Positions 1-8,071 of a DNA stretch of 64,000 nucleotides are shown here, piece after piece. Where the stretch lies: NCBI GenBank assembly GCA_016717205.1, contig JADKGC010000004.1:372001-436000 (forward strand). Reading direction: 5' to 3'. Position 1 is the stretch's first letter, and the number at the start of each line of letters is the position of its first letter. The notes beneath the pieces are model-generated. The model was not told the DNA's origin. It made no database searches and saw nothing but the letters and a program-made list of their open reading frames with translations. The translations under genes were made by a program, and so were the position numbers. The stretch is from Candidatus Flexifilum breve. GTDB taxonomy: Bacteria; Chloroflexota; Anaerolineae; Aggregatilineales; Phototrophicaceae.

Positions 1-1
1 A

Positions 2-1063
2 GATAGCCGCGCTCTGCATCATCTGCCTTATGTAGTTCTCGATCACATGGCGGAGGAGGCATCCATCGGGCGCTGCACCCATATCGCCATTGAATTGCAC
101 GATGGGGATTGGATTTACATTCAGGATAACAGCGATGGACTGCCTGTTGCCCCATACAAGAACACCCCATTTACCCAGATGGAAGCATTGTTGCGGCACA
201 TTGGCTACCATAAAGGGCAGATTGAACCTGATCGCTATAGGAGTGTTGGCGGCATTCATGGTTTGGGTTTGGCGGTGGTCAATATGCTCTCCTCAAGGAT
301 GTTGGTACAAAATGACCGTGAGGGCTATCGATATGAGCAAAGTTTCCATACAGGGAAGCCAGAAATGCCGCTGATTCGCATACCGCTCGATAACCCAAAA
401 CAATCTGGAACACTCTTCAAATTTCGCCCTGATGACTCTATTTTCCCCCAAACTACCGTTGATTATGACCGCCTGAGTCAACGTGCCCAGGAACTTGCCT
501 ACCTGATTGGTGGGTTGCACATTGCTGTTCACGATCTACGTACTGGTTCGCTGCAAGTAGGTGCGTTTCTTTACCCCGGCGGACTGAAGGACTGGGTAAG
601 CGATCGGGTAGCATCTGACGACCGCTTCCATGATCCCATCTACAGTCGCCATGAGTTAGACGTGGAGCGGGAGCATGGAATTACTACCAAAATTGGAATT
701 GAGGTCGCCATCCAATTCTCTGCTTCAGGCACTGGTCAGCAGGTCAGTTATCTGAATACGGTGCAAACACCAGATGGAGGGACACACCTGGAGGCATTGA
801 AACAAGCGATTCTTAACAGCCTCAATCAGCAACGTGCAAATCTGCCAGCATTCGCTCACCATTCATCGCTCCAGTGGGAGTCCATTCAACCATATGTGAC
901 GGCAGTTATTGCTGTCCAGCATCCTTCTCCAGCATTTGTTAGTCCTACAAAAGTGAAACTTGCCAGTACAGAAGTTCGTGAACCTATCGAACATCTGGTT
1001 GCAGAAGCCATGCTGCAAATTGATACGACAGCCATGCAGCGAGTTTTAACGCATGTGAAGTAG
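2..1063 (+). CDS. Stand-alone GyrB-like ATPase/transducer protein with degenerate active site (5' end outside window)
   Basis: The reading frame is open to the left window edge, and the first residues already match the GyrB N-terminal helix (RALHHLPYVVLDH), so the true start lies outside. The order of blocks follows gyrase B: ATP-site helix, DNSDGLPV in place of DDGRGIPV, the lid motif GGIHGLGLAVVN, the SGTLFKFRPD strand, and the transducer motif GGTHLEALKQAI. The protein stops where GyrB would enter the TOPRIM domain, so it matches only the 43-kDa fragment. Against E. coli GyrB the catalytic Glu42 is Val, the Mg-binding Asn46 is His and Arg76 is Asp, so ATP hydrolysis is doubtful. It is the only plus-strand gene of the left 20 kb and is convergent with the next gene. 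The homology is clear; the function (dead gyrase paralogue, regulator, or decoy) is unknown. Confidence 0.75.
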   Translation, partial: DSRALHHLPYVVLDHMAEEASIGRCTHIAIELHDGDWIYIQDNSDGLPVAPYKNTPFTQMEALLRHIGYHKGQIEPDRYRSVGGIHGLGLAVVNMLSSRMLVQNDREGYRYEQSFHTGKPEMPLIRIPLDNPKQSGTLFKFRPDDSIFPQTTVDYDRLSQRAQELAYLIGGLHIAVHDLRTGSLQVGAFLYPGGLKDWVSDRVASDDRFHDPIYSRHELDVEREHGITTKIGIEVAIQFSASGTGQQVSYLNTVQTPDGGTHLEALKQAILNSLNQQRANLPAFAHHSSLQWESIQPYVTAVIAVQHPSPAFVSPTKVKLASTEVREPIEHLVAEAMLQIDTTAMQRVLTHVK

Positions 1064-1092
1064 GTTTCCATTCCCTTTACTGCGACCTACCA

Positions 1093-2069
1093 TCAACTTT
1101 CATTCAGGCTCAACCGATAAATAACCACATCATCGCCTTTCATGCCCACCAGCGTTGGTCCATGCAGCGCACCTGTATAAGCTGGGAGGGTAAAATCCGG
1201 TGGCAACGGATGACGTGATAACACCCGATCATTTTCAATATCAACAACACGCAGCTCGATTTGTCTTCAAGGAGGACAATCAATTGTTCCCCGATAAACG
1301 TCAATTCTGCGACTCGTTTTCGCTCCCCATAGAGTGCATCCTGCTCTTCGTCATCAAGAACATTCCAAAGTACATCACTATCCATGTTCTTCATTTGCCA
1401 GACCCATACCTCTCTGCCACCTACGATACCTGCAAAAAGCTGCCCACTCCCTGAAAACGCCGTTTCACTCATAAACGACAGGTCACTATCTGGCGCAATA
1501 TACACAGGATGTTGTTTGATTTGCTTCTCGTGATGATTGAAAAAGAATACCCCTAACAAACCCCAGAAATCGCTGTACACGTGCTGAAGCGCCAGCGTAT
1601 CGGTAGGAATATGGAGTCTCATCTCCGGTTCTATCCATGTCGGTTCATCAACTCCTTCCGCTACGGGCATAGGTACGGAGTCAATCTCTTCCAGTGTTGC
1701 TGCATCCAACAGTGCCAGTTTTCCTGCACCCTGTTCATCCCAGAGCGTTGCCCACAACCGCTGGCTGTCTGCCGTGAAACAGACCATACTGCCGGGATAA
1801 TCTCCGGTTGGATGCGGATATGTCTTCTCTATCAGTGATCCATCGAGACGAGTTACCTTCAATGTGCCGTTCTTCAACAGTGCGAATGATCTGCCATCAG
1901 GGGAAATAAACCCGGAGAAATCGGGTACTCTGCCAGTTTCTTGCCTAGTAAAGGCATCAATCAAATGCCACTTATCGCCGTATCCCAGCACTAGCCAATG
2001 CCCATCGTCGGAAAGCCCCACAAAATCTGGGGTTGCCTTAATCTGTGCAATCAATTTGAAGGTTAGCAA
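1093..2069 (-). CDS. WD40-like beta-propeller protein, frameshifted near its 3' end
   Basis: Repeated blade-like strands (GFISPDGRSFALL, CFTADSQRLWATLW, FSGSGQLFAGIV) mark a beta-propeller of the WD40/YVTN type, with no signal peptide. The likely start is TTG at 2069, 7 bases after an AGAGGA ribosome site. The simple frame ends at 1140 with an atypical tail. If one base is restored in the T-run at 1260-1262, the frame continues with propeller-like sequence (IELRVVDIENDRVLSRH ... GDDVVIYRL) to a stop at 1093-1095. That is a homopolymer frameshift, either real decay or an assembly error. It lies about 60 bases downstream of a second propeller gene. The binding partner is not predictable. Confidence 0.7.
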
Positions 2070-2131
2070 CGGACTATTCCTCTCGCCGAGACATCAGATT
2101 TCCAGCTTGATAGTCCTCAAAAGCTTACCAG

Positions 2132-3064
2132 TCAGTAATCGTACAAAGCAATGCCGTCAGGTTGTGAACACGCCAGCAGTGCCTCATCTGGGCTGAGCGA
2201 CAGGGGTTGATATTCTTCCATGTCAAATTCCATGTAAGTGCGTTTTTGATCTGGATTCCAGATCTGAACGCGAATTCTCTCAAACACGTTCATTTCGTCA
2301 TCGTAATCGGTTTCAGTATCCATACGGATTTTGTCAGGTTCCCACTTGAAAGATTCAAAGAGAGTGGTCAGGTCTTCAAAATTAAAGAACTGTTCTTCGT
2401 CGGTTGTAGGATTCCAGAGAGCAGTGTGATATACAGTTCGGCGTTTATCCCAGTCAATACTGCTGTAATAACCGGCAATCTGCTCCTCATGCCAGCGAAA
2501 TTTCAGCACACTTTGTTCAGGGGTATTGTGTAGCCAGTTCGATTCCCATTTTGCTATCTGAGAACCTGTAGCTATGTCCCAGATATACCCGGTAGATGTG
2601 AAGTCCATGTAGAAGAGTTTACGACCATCGGCGTTCAGGATGGGGTGTATTACCTCATCATGGTCTGGGCTGAACAGAAGCTCCCCGGTTAACACATGAT
2701 AGAGCCATATTTTTGTCGTGTTCAGAATATTGTCCGAGTTATGTGCACCCCTCCAGACCAGCACATGATTCGGGTCGGGGGATGCAAACAGCTTGAGCCA
2801 TTTCCCTTCACCAAGCAGAGGCATACGATGGATTGGGCGATAGGGCTGTGTTCCCCAGATGTGCAGATCCCCATTGCTGGTTGTGAAAAACAGATGACGA
2901 CTATCTGTGCTAAAGGTCATGGCTTCTACATCTTCATCGAAACGTTTGGGAATGTTATCCGTATCTTTAGGATGATATATCCACGTACCATGCCTGTTTG
3001 TTGAGACGAAAAGTTCGCTCGAATCCGGTGACCAGTAAAGATTTAGAGTATCTCGATCAGGCAT
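2132..3064 (-). CDS. WD40-like beta-propeller protein
   Basis: The 310-residue protein has repeating blade motifs (LYWSPDSSELFVSTNRHGTWIY, MTFSTDSRHLFFTTSNGDLHIW, ILNADGRKLFYMD, LSLSPDEALLACSQPDGIALYDY), which give a cytosolic WD40-like propeller. It has no catalytic motif and no export signal. A GAGGGG site lies 8 bases before the ATG. The gene starts 5 bases after the stop of the 152-residue gene at 3070-3528, so the two are probably co-translated. It is related in style to the propellers at 1093-2069, 10289-11170 and 11186-12850. It probably acts as a scaffold; the partner is unknown. Confidence 0.75.
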   Translation of the reverse strand: MPDRDTLNLYWSPDSSELFVSTNRHGTWIYHPKDTDNIPKRFDEDVEAMTFSTDSRHLFFTTSNGDLHIWGTQPYRPIHRMPLLGEGKWLKLFASPDPNHVLVWRGAHNSDNILNTTKIWLYHVLTGELLFSPDHDEVIHPILNADGRKLFYMDFTSTGYIWDIATGSQIAKWESNWLHNTPEQSVLKFRWHEEQIAGYYSSIDWDKRRTVYHTALWNPTTDEEQFFNFEDLTTLFESFKWEPDKIRMDTETDYDDEMNVFERIRVQIWNPDQKRTYMEFDMEEYQPLSLSPDEALLACSQPDGIALYDY

Positions 3065-3069
3065 GAGCG

Positions 3070-3528
3070 TTACCCCTCAGTTTTATCAGAAACAATGATT
3101 TTCGCTGCTCGCAGCATTGCTCGATACATTAAAGCACCAGCATGTGCTGCGTCTTCATGGGCTTTTGTAGTCCAGCCAAAAGCGCGAGTCAGGTATCCGG
3201 GAAACTGCTGGATGTCATCATTCCCAATCGCCGGCATAATCCCCCGCAGAGCCTGATTACTTTCGACACTTTCTGCAAGCTGAGAGACAAGTGCCTGTGT
3301 TTCCTGATTGGGTGTTTCCAGCCAGCGGCGAACAGCCTCGATAGCTGCACCTTGTTCTGCCAGAAACTGATCCCATTCAGGTGGGTGAGGTTCAGGCATA
3401 CTGGCAATTTGGATTTTTAGCCACCGATCTATTCGCTTCTGAGCGACGTTAATCGCCCAATGGCGAAATACGAGTTGCTGCGGTTTAGTCATAGCATTCA
3501 GGTACGTGTTGATGTCGTCGTTATCCAT
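3070..3528 (-). CDS. Uncharacterised alpha-helical protein (152 aa)
   Basis: I do not recognise this family. The protein is almost wholly predicted helical and rich in Ala, Gln and Glu (QQLVFRHWAINVAQKRIDRWLKIQ; ETQALVSQLAESVES), and has no membrane segment, signal peptide or metal cluster. A well-placed AGGAGCG ribosome site precedes the ATG. It is followed after 5 bases by a beta-propeller gene, so the two may work together. It sits in the long minus-strand array of accessory genes. Confidence 0.6.
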   Translation of the reverse strand: MDNDDINTYLNAMTKPQQLVFRHWAINVAQKRIDRWLKIQIASMPEPHPPEWDQFLAEQGAAIEAVRRWLETPNQETQALVSQLAESVESNQALRGIMPAIGNDDIQQFPGYLTRAFGWTTKAHEDAAHAGALMYRAMLRAAKIIVSDKTEG

Positions 3529-3592
3529 ATGAGATTCGCTCCTATCAGCGAACCCTATATCTACTATCTGAAAGGAATGTTTCAGAAACAGA

Positions 3593-3964
3593 TTAATCGA
3601 TGTCGAATAATAAACTGGTTAAAGCAAACACACCGAACAACCCGCTCGATAAAGTGCATAACACTCCCGCCCCCAACCAACCAATGGATTGTGCAATAAG
3701 AATAATGCCGCCCAGCGCACTGAGCCATCGGGTTAGAAAAATAGGTTTATACTTATCTATGAGTATAGTGAAAAAGTTCATGGGGGTAAATTTAAATAGA
3801 GTCATCAATAACGATACGGAGATCAAAGTAAGTAATACAAGCCATCCGTGATTGGCAAACAGGGCATATCTTTCAGGCGAATAAGTCCCCAGCCATGCGC
3901 CCACTATCCCTCCCACGATGGCAAAAATGGATATGCAGCCTAAACTTTTGTATATCGTCTTCAT
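3593..3964 (-). CDS. Small membrane protein with about four transmembrane segments
   Basis: The 123-residue protein consists mostly of hydrophobic stretches: residues about 8-26 (GCISIFAIVGGIVGAWLG), 38-58 (GWLVLLTLISVSLLMTLF), 82-100 (WLSALGGIILIAQSIGWLG) and 100-120. It therefore looks like an integral inner-membrane protein with short loops. No family motif was recognised. It starts 11 bases after the stop of the next upstream gene (3976-4350), which suggests an operon with the phosphatase and the small cysteine-containing protein. The function is unknown. Confidence 0.6.
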   Translation of the reverse strand: MKTIYKSLGCISIFAIVGGIVGAWLGTYSPERYALFANHGWLVLLTLISVSLLMTLFKFTPMNFFTILIDKYKPIFLTRWLSALGGIILIAQSIGWLGAGVLCTLSSGLFGVFALTSLLFDID

Positions 3965-3975
3965 GTATTCGCATG

Positions 3976-4350
3976 TTATTCATCCACAGGGAGGTGTTGT
4001 CCGGGATAGTTTTGTCGTCTGCCTCTTTTGCCATAATAATATGAACCACCATACAAAACCCACTCGAGGCTTTCAAGAATACTGACTGCTTTGTCTGGCG
4101 TTACATTCTGCGCCTGTTCAAGGGTGATTAAGCCCCAGAAGTGGCGACCTGATGCGGTGAGGTGTTCATATTCCACAAAGTAGCGTAGCCAATAACCATG
4201 ACACTGTTCACATTGAAATAGCTCAACCTCTCCATAACGCCCGTTGGTTTCATCAATACCAACATTTCGGATATGCTGCCTGTAACCAGTAGTTTCTGGT
4301 TCCATGCAGGGACATAAATCGGTGTCTATCGTCACAATCGCCTCAGACAT
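3976..4350 (-). CDS. Small cysteine-containing protein, possible zinc binder
   Basis: The 124-residue soluble protein carries CPC near residue 13 and CEQC near residue 47, a spacing that could hold one metal ion, followed by an aromatic-rich segment (GYWLRYFVEYEHL). The family is not recognised. The start overlaps the 3' end of the dual-specificity phosphatase gene by 19 bases, so the two are probably translationally coupled. The N-terminal half recalls zinc-ribbon hypothetical proteins found next to one another in accessory arrays; this is inference only. Confidence 0.6.
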   Translation of the reverse strand: MSEAIVTIDTDLCPCMEPETTGYRQHIRNVGIDETNGRYGEVELFQCEQCHGYWLRYFVEYEHLTASGRHFWGLITLEQAQNVTPDKAVSILESLEWVLYGGSYYYGKRGRRQNYPGQHLPVDE

Positions 4351-4856
4351 TCTAATTGAACGGAAGATAGTTGTATAAACGGACGGGTCTTACGAATCAA
4401 TCTCAGAGCTTCATCCATTCTCATCCCCTGACTGATGAGATAAGCGGCGCACATGGTCGGCGCACGTCCAACCCCGCCAGCGCAATGGATATATACTTTG
4501 CCACCCGAATCAAGGGTTTGCTGTATGAATTTCACGCCCTGTTCAATGGCTTCCAGCGCAGGTGCTTCGTCATCAATCGTCGGCAAATAGCAGTAACTCT
4601 CCAGTTTCAGGTCGTGGGCAGCGTCATCAAATTCGGCACGCAGGTTCACGCAGGCGGTGATGCCTTCCCGTTGCAGCAAACGCCTGCCGACTTGACCAAA
4701 TTGAGGTCCGACATAGATTTGGGGTGTAATCCGACTGAAGGGCAGCAGTGGAATTCCGGTGAAAATATCCACGCTTCGCACACTTGCCCAAAGCAGTGCG
4801 CCGGGTAGTCCCTGAGTCTGTACTCGCCGTATGAAGATACGAGGTGCTTTGTGCAA
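4332..4856 (-). CDS. Dual-specificity protein phosphatase family protein
   Basis: The protein has the cysteine-phosphatase signature HCAGGVGRAPT, with nucleophile Cys125 and Arg131, and a likely general-acid loop at TIDDEAP (residues 94-100). This is the fold and length (174 residues) of small atypical dual-specificity phosphatases, which remove phosphate from Ser/Thr/Tyr residues or other phosphoesters. In this frame the only start is TTG at 4856, 20 bases from the AAGGAG site. If one base is removed from the run 4857-4860, an ATG at 4866 comes into frame (MAKLHKAPR), so a homopolymer error or frameshift at the start is likely. It overlaps the following gene by 19 bases. Confidence 0.8.
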   Translation of the reverse strand: MHKAPRIFIRRVQTQGLPGALLWASVRSVDIFTGIPLLPFSRITPQIYVGPQFGQVGRRLLQREGITACVNLRAEFDDAAHDLKLESYCYLPTIDDEAPALEAIEQGVKFIQQTLDSGGKVYIHCAGGVGRAPTMCAAYLISQGMRMDEALRLIRKTRPFIQLSSVQLECLRRL

Positions 4857-4909
4857 TTTTCGCCATATGGTGTAATCTCCTTGTTTGCCGTATATACACC
4901 TTCATAGTG

Positions 4910-5878
4910 TCATAGTTCTTTGTCCTGAGTTCGCATCCCCGCCCATGAGAACAGCCCTTTGTGGTAGCGCAGCGACCCCGGATTGCCGGGAAGATCGAAA
5001 AACTCGTTATAGGGAAACTGATCGAATGGCTCGGATTTCAGGGGCAAGTCGGGCTGTTCGAGATCAAGCCAGTGCAGCTTGCCCTTCGCTGCCCACTGTG
5101 GTAAATCGAAGCCTTTGGGATGGTGGTGTTTTATCTCTTCTGTGCTTGCCATTGAACGCAGATCAGCGGCAGTGAAGTCGGGATCAGCGGCAGCCTGCGG
5201 TGTGATCTGACGGTCAACATAATCGCTAATCAGTTGTTTCGGGTTCTCTGAATAATAGGTTACTGCAAAGGCGGTGTAGCGGCGCACGAATCGCGCACTG
5301 GCAAGCCGTTCCCGGTCTTCGGGTGTAATCTGCTCAAAGCTTTTGTATTGCGGTGGTGACCATTTGCGTTCAAGGTTGGGTCTGATATCGGGGATCGGGT
5401 CAACGAATGTCTGGAGGTCGAGGCTGTAAACGCTGCCCTGTTGGTCTTCGATACGGTGAATGGGCAGGCTGTGGATGACAGCAGCGGACGATGGGCTGTC
5501 GGGCAGATAAAACGGCATCACAAAGGGGCGATGGAGTACTATCTCAAATTCTTCACGCTCCACCGGGACAATTCCTTCAAGATTGAAGAACTGCTGCACA
5601 CACACAAAGTGCTGGCAGCCGATCTTCTCAGATTCTTCATGTCCAAAACAACTTCCACCATAAACAACTGACATATTCCATGAGTCAATGCTGTGAGTAT
5701 CTACGGTGCCAGAATGTTCTGCGTCACAAATCGGACAGCGCGAGATGAGGTAGTGCGGACAGACCGCCTGATACCAGTCAACTTTGACCCGCCTGGCTTC
5801 CAGCAAAGATGGGTATTCCGCTGGTGTACATAAGAACTGTGCGTGCTGCTCGTATTGCAGATACCTGCGATTGGTCAT
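4910..5878 (-). CDS. CPxC...C-x-H-F family protein, copy 1 (uncharacterised)
   Basis: This is one of three full copies of a family I cannot name. Shared features are an N-terminal YLISRCPICD motif (Cys48, Cys51), a later GCQHF (Cys88, His90) that could complete a Cys3His zinc site, a PF-x-P-x-L segment, a VIHSLPIHRIE strand, a YTAFAVTYYSENP segment and a GKLHWLD...FPY end. There is no export signal or membrane segment. An AGGAGA site precedes the ATG; the upstream paralogue ends 9 bases before, so the pair is a tandem duplication expressed together. It may be an adaptor or an immunity-type protein; the biochemical role is unknown. Confidence 0.7.
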   Translation of the reverse strand: MTNRRYLQYEQHAQFLCTPAEYPSLLEARRVKVDWYQAVCPHYLISRCPICDAEHSGTVDTHSIDSWNMSVVYGGSCFGHEESEKIGCQHFVCVQQFFNLEGIVPVEREEFEIVLHRPFVMPFYLPDSPSSAAVIHSLPIHRIEDQQGSVYSLDLQTFVDPIPDIRPNLERKWSPPQYKSFEQITPEDRERLASARFVRRYTAFAVTYYSENPKQLISDYVDRQITPQAAADPDFTAADLRSMASTEEIKHHHPKGFDLPQWAAKGKLHWLDLEQPDLPLKSEPFDQFPYNEFFDLPGNPGSLRYHKGLFSWAGMRTQDKEL

Positions 5879-5887
5879 CCCATTCTC

Positions 5888-6781
5888 CTAAAAATACATC
5901 GGACTGAGGCTGAGGCTGTCATCGTGAATATCCCGATATGGAAACTCCTCGACAGGCGCAGTGTGCAGCGTCATATCCACAGGATTGAACCACAGGAGTT
6001 TGCCTTGCTGAACCCAGTACGATAGATCGTAGGCGTATGTGCCGCGCATCGATTCCATTGTTGCCATTATCATGCCTCTATGTTCCGAATCGCCTGCGCC
6101 ATAGCGTTGCTCGAAGCGAGCACGGTTATACCAGATTCGTTTTGGGTTATCGGCATAATAGGTGATCGCATAGGCAGTGTAGCGCGGCACATAGATGGCA
6201 TCGGTCAACATCTCTGTATCCTCCGCTGACCGCTCCTCAAGCAGCCGTTGATTTCGCCCTGTCGAGGTTTTCATATCAGCGCGGGTCGTCATCGGCGGTT
6301 CAAAGGCATGGGTGTGAAAGCAGTACACGCGACCATCCGCGCTTTCCAGACGGCAAATGTCGAAATGGCGAATGACTGCCCAGGACATCTGCTTCGGCTT
6401 CAGAAAGTATGGTATCACAAACGGCACATGAAGCTGCGCTGTATAGCCGCTGAGTTCCGAGGGGATCATGCCGTTGAGGTTCACAAACCTCTGCACAGCC
6501 AGAAAGTGATTGCAGCCAATATGCTCATGTTCTGCGGAAAAGAAACTTTTCCCCGATACGGCATGGCTGGTACTCCAACCCGCGCCCAGGCTGTGCAGAT
6601 CGATTTTCCCGGTATAGTCTACCTGACAGATGGGACAGCGCGAGATAGTATAGGCGGGTAGTCTTTCCCAATAGCTGTCGTCAGGGCGATAGAGACGCTC
6701 TTTAGAACGCTTCTGCGCGATATAGACGACATATTCCAGTGGGGGAATGGTTGCCTGGAAATTAGCGAACGACTGGTTCAT
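5888..6781 (-). CDS. CPxC...C-x-H-F family protein, copy 2 (uncharacterised)
   Basis: This is a paralogue of the adjacent gene at 4910-5878. It keeps TISRCPICQ (Cys49, Cys52), IGCNHF (Cys90, His92), PFVIPYFL, the VIRHFDICRLE strand, YTAYAITYYADNP and GKLLWFN...FPYRDI. An in-frame ATG lies 24 bases further upstream, but AGGAAGG stands just before the ATG at 6781, so that start is preferred (297 aa). The first 35 residues and the region before the start also match the remnant at 7915-8060. The function is unknown; the four Cys/His positions are the most likely functional feature. Confidence 0.7.
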   Translation of the reverse strand: MNQSFANFQATIPPLEYVVYIAQKRSKERLYRPDDSYWERLPAYTISRCPICQVDYTGKIDLHSLGAGWSTSHAVSGKSFFSAEHEHIGCNHFLAVQRFVNLNGMIPSELSGYTAQLHVPFVIPYFLKPKQMSWAVIRHFDICRLESADGRVYCFHTHAFEPPMTTRADMKTSTGRNQRLLEERSAEDTEMLTDAIYVPRYTAYAITYYADNPKRIWYNRARFEQRYGAGDSEHRGMIMATMESMRGTYAYDLSYWVQQGKLLWFNPVDMTLHTAPVEEFPYRDIHDDSLSLSPMYF

Positions 6782-6911
6782 TGAGCCTTCCTGATAGATG
6801 AACAACAGACTGTTTCATATTCCGGCTTCTGTCCTTTTTGGTAAGAATGCTCAACCAGGTGTTCTAACCAGATTTATAGTGTAAGTAACAAGATAAGGCA
6901 TATTCCAACGC

Positions 6912-7274
6912 CTATTGAAAATAATATCGAGGGCCACCGGCGGCTTTGATGGCATCCATATCTGCCCAATGTAGGTAATCGAGTTCTATGGCGCGGTTCT
7001 CATGGTTATCGGCATTGGCGGCTGCGATATCCGCCCGTAATTTCTGCTCAAGCTGTTCGGGTATTCCATCGTGTTTTGCCTGTTCACGGATTGTTGCAGA
7101 CTTAAAAATGAAGGTAATGCCCTGTCTCCAGGGTTTGTTGCGCTGATCGCTGACATCGTAAGGTAGAACATCATCCAGAACGTGTTGGTGGTTATGTACG
7201 ACATTCGCAAGGATAGTTCGCATGAGGTCTTTGTAATATTGTCTGAGCTGCTCTCGCTTTTCTTCTCTGGACAT
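6912..7274 (-). CDS. Uncharacterised small protein (120 aa)
   Basis: No family was recognised. The N-terminus is helical and charged (MSREEKREQLRQYYKDLM), and the C-terminus has a tryptophan/aromatic end (DYLHWADMDAIKAAGGPRYYF). It is soluble, with no cysteine cluster. GAGGAGCG lies 4 bases before the ATG. It follows the frameshifted membrane gene by 28 bases and precedes the paralogue pair at 4910-6781 in the same direction. Confidence 0.6.
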   Translation of the reverse strand: MSREEKREQLRQYYKDLMRTILANVVHNHQHVLDDVLPYDVSDQRNKPWRQGITFIFKSATIREQAKHDGIPEQLEQKLRADIAAANADNHENRAIELDYLHWADMDAIKAAGGPRYYFQ

Positions 7275-7302
7275 TTTCGCTCCTCTGCTTTCATCATAAA
7301 GG

Positions 7303-7915
7303 TTACCGATTACCGCGCAGCCATGTGTTCAATATCCCCATACCGCTGGAGATCATGCCCAGTCCGGTAAGTGCCGCCAACCCAAACATCACCAGCGCAA
7401 ACACCGGACCCGTCGGATTAGCGAAACTGATGAACGGAGCAGGGGTGATACCAGATTTGCAGTACCCCACCACCATTCAACTGTGTATAGATCTGGTCTC
7501 GGATTGCTTCATCATCATAGCCAAACCGGGCGCTGCCGCTGTAGCGGTCGTCTGTGACATCATAGTAATATTCTACATCCAATGAATAACTCCAGCCTGT
7601 GCGTCGTCCCATTGCCTCGAAACGATCCAAGTGTGAGGCATAGGCGTTAGCCGACGGCCACTGCATAGCAAAATCGAAGGTTGACCATTCCAGGAGCGCC
7701 ACTGCCACCAGTAGCGCTGTGATGCTGCCTGTCCAGATGAAGCTGTTGCGATGTCCGCGCATCTCGTGCTCATACAAACGTGAGCGCACTGGCTTATCAG
7801 CCCTTTTGAGCGATAATTTTTGCCTCCGCTCAAATACCAGCCCGATAATCAGCAGCATAACTCCCAGACCAACTGCTCCGCCCAGAATCAACATCGACGG
7901 ACTCAACATAGACAT
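7303..7915 (-). CDS. DUF3592-like membrane protein, frameshifted
   Basis: Two N-terminal membrane segments (LILGGAVGLGVMLLIIGLVF and FIWTGSITALLVAVALLEW) are followed by a soluble strand-rich part (YSLDVEYYYDVTDDRYSGSARF ... VLQIWYHP) that resembles DUF3592 domains. The plain frame stops at 7418 soon after WYHP. Removing one base from the C-run (GGGG at 7442-7445 on the plus strand) restores APFISFANPTGP and a third membrane segment (FALVMFGLAALTGLGMI) up to a stop at 7303. That is the order expected for the family. The gene is therefore either a recent pseudogene or a homopolymer sequencing error. Confidence 0.65.
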
Positions 7916-8060
7916 TCCTCAGCATAAGGCGGTCTCAATGCCAATATCACAGTGTGGCAGCGCTTAAACCACTCTTGTGCGATACAACTCACATACTCCG
8001 GCGACGAGATGGTAGGTTGAAAATTGACAAATGATAGCGTTATTCGCGCCTTCCTGATGT
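7903..8060 (-). pseudogene. N-terminal remnant of a fourth CPxC...C-x-H-F family gene
   Basis: The minus strand encodes SFVNFQPTISSPEYVSCIAQEWFKR, which aligns with the first 26 residues of the protein at 5888-6781 (SFANFQATIPPLEYVVYIAQKRSKE). The similarity extends at DNA level through the start region to CCTTCCTGAT upstream. After this the homology stops, and the next gene (DUF3592-like) begins at 7915. The piece is the 5' stub left by deletion or by a partial duplication. A 66-codon frame runs through it (7903-8103) but is unlikely to be a working gene. Confidence 0.6.
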
Positions 8061-8071
8061 TTGTCAATTGC

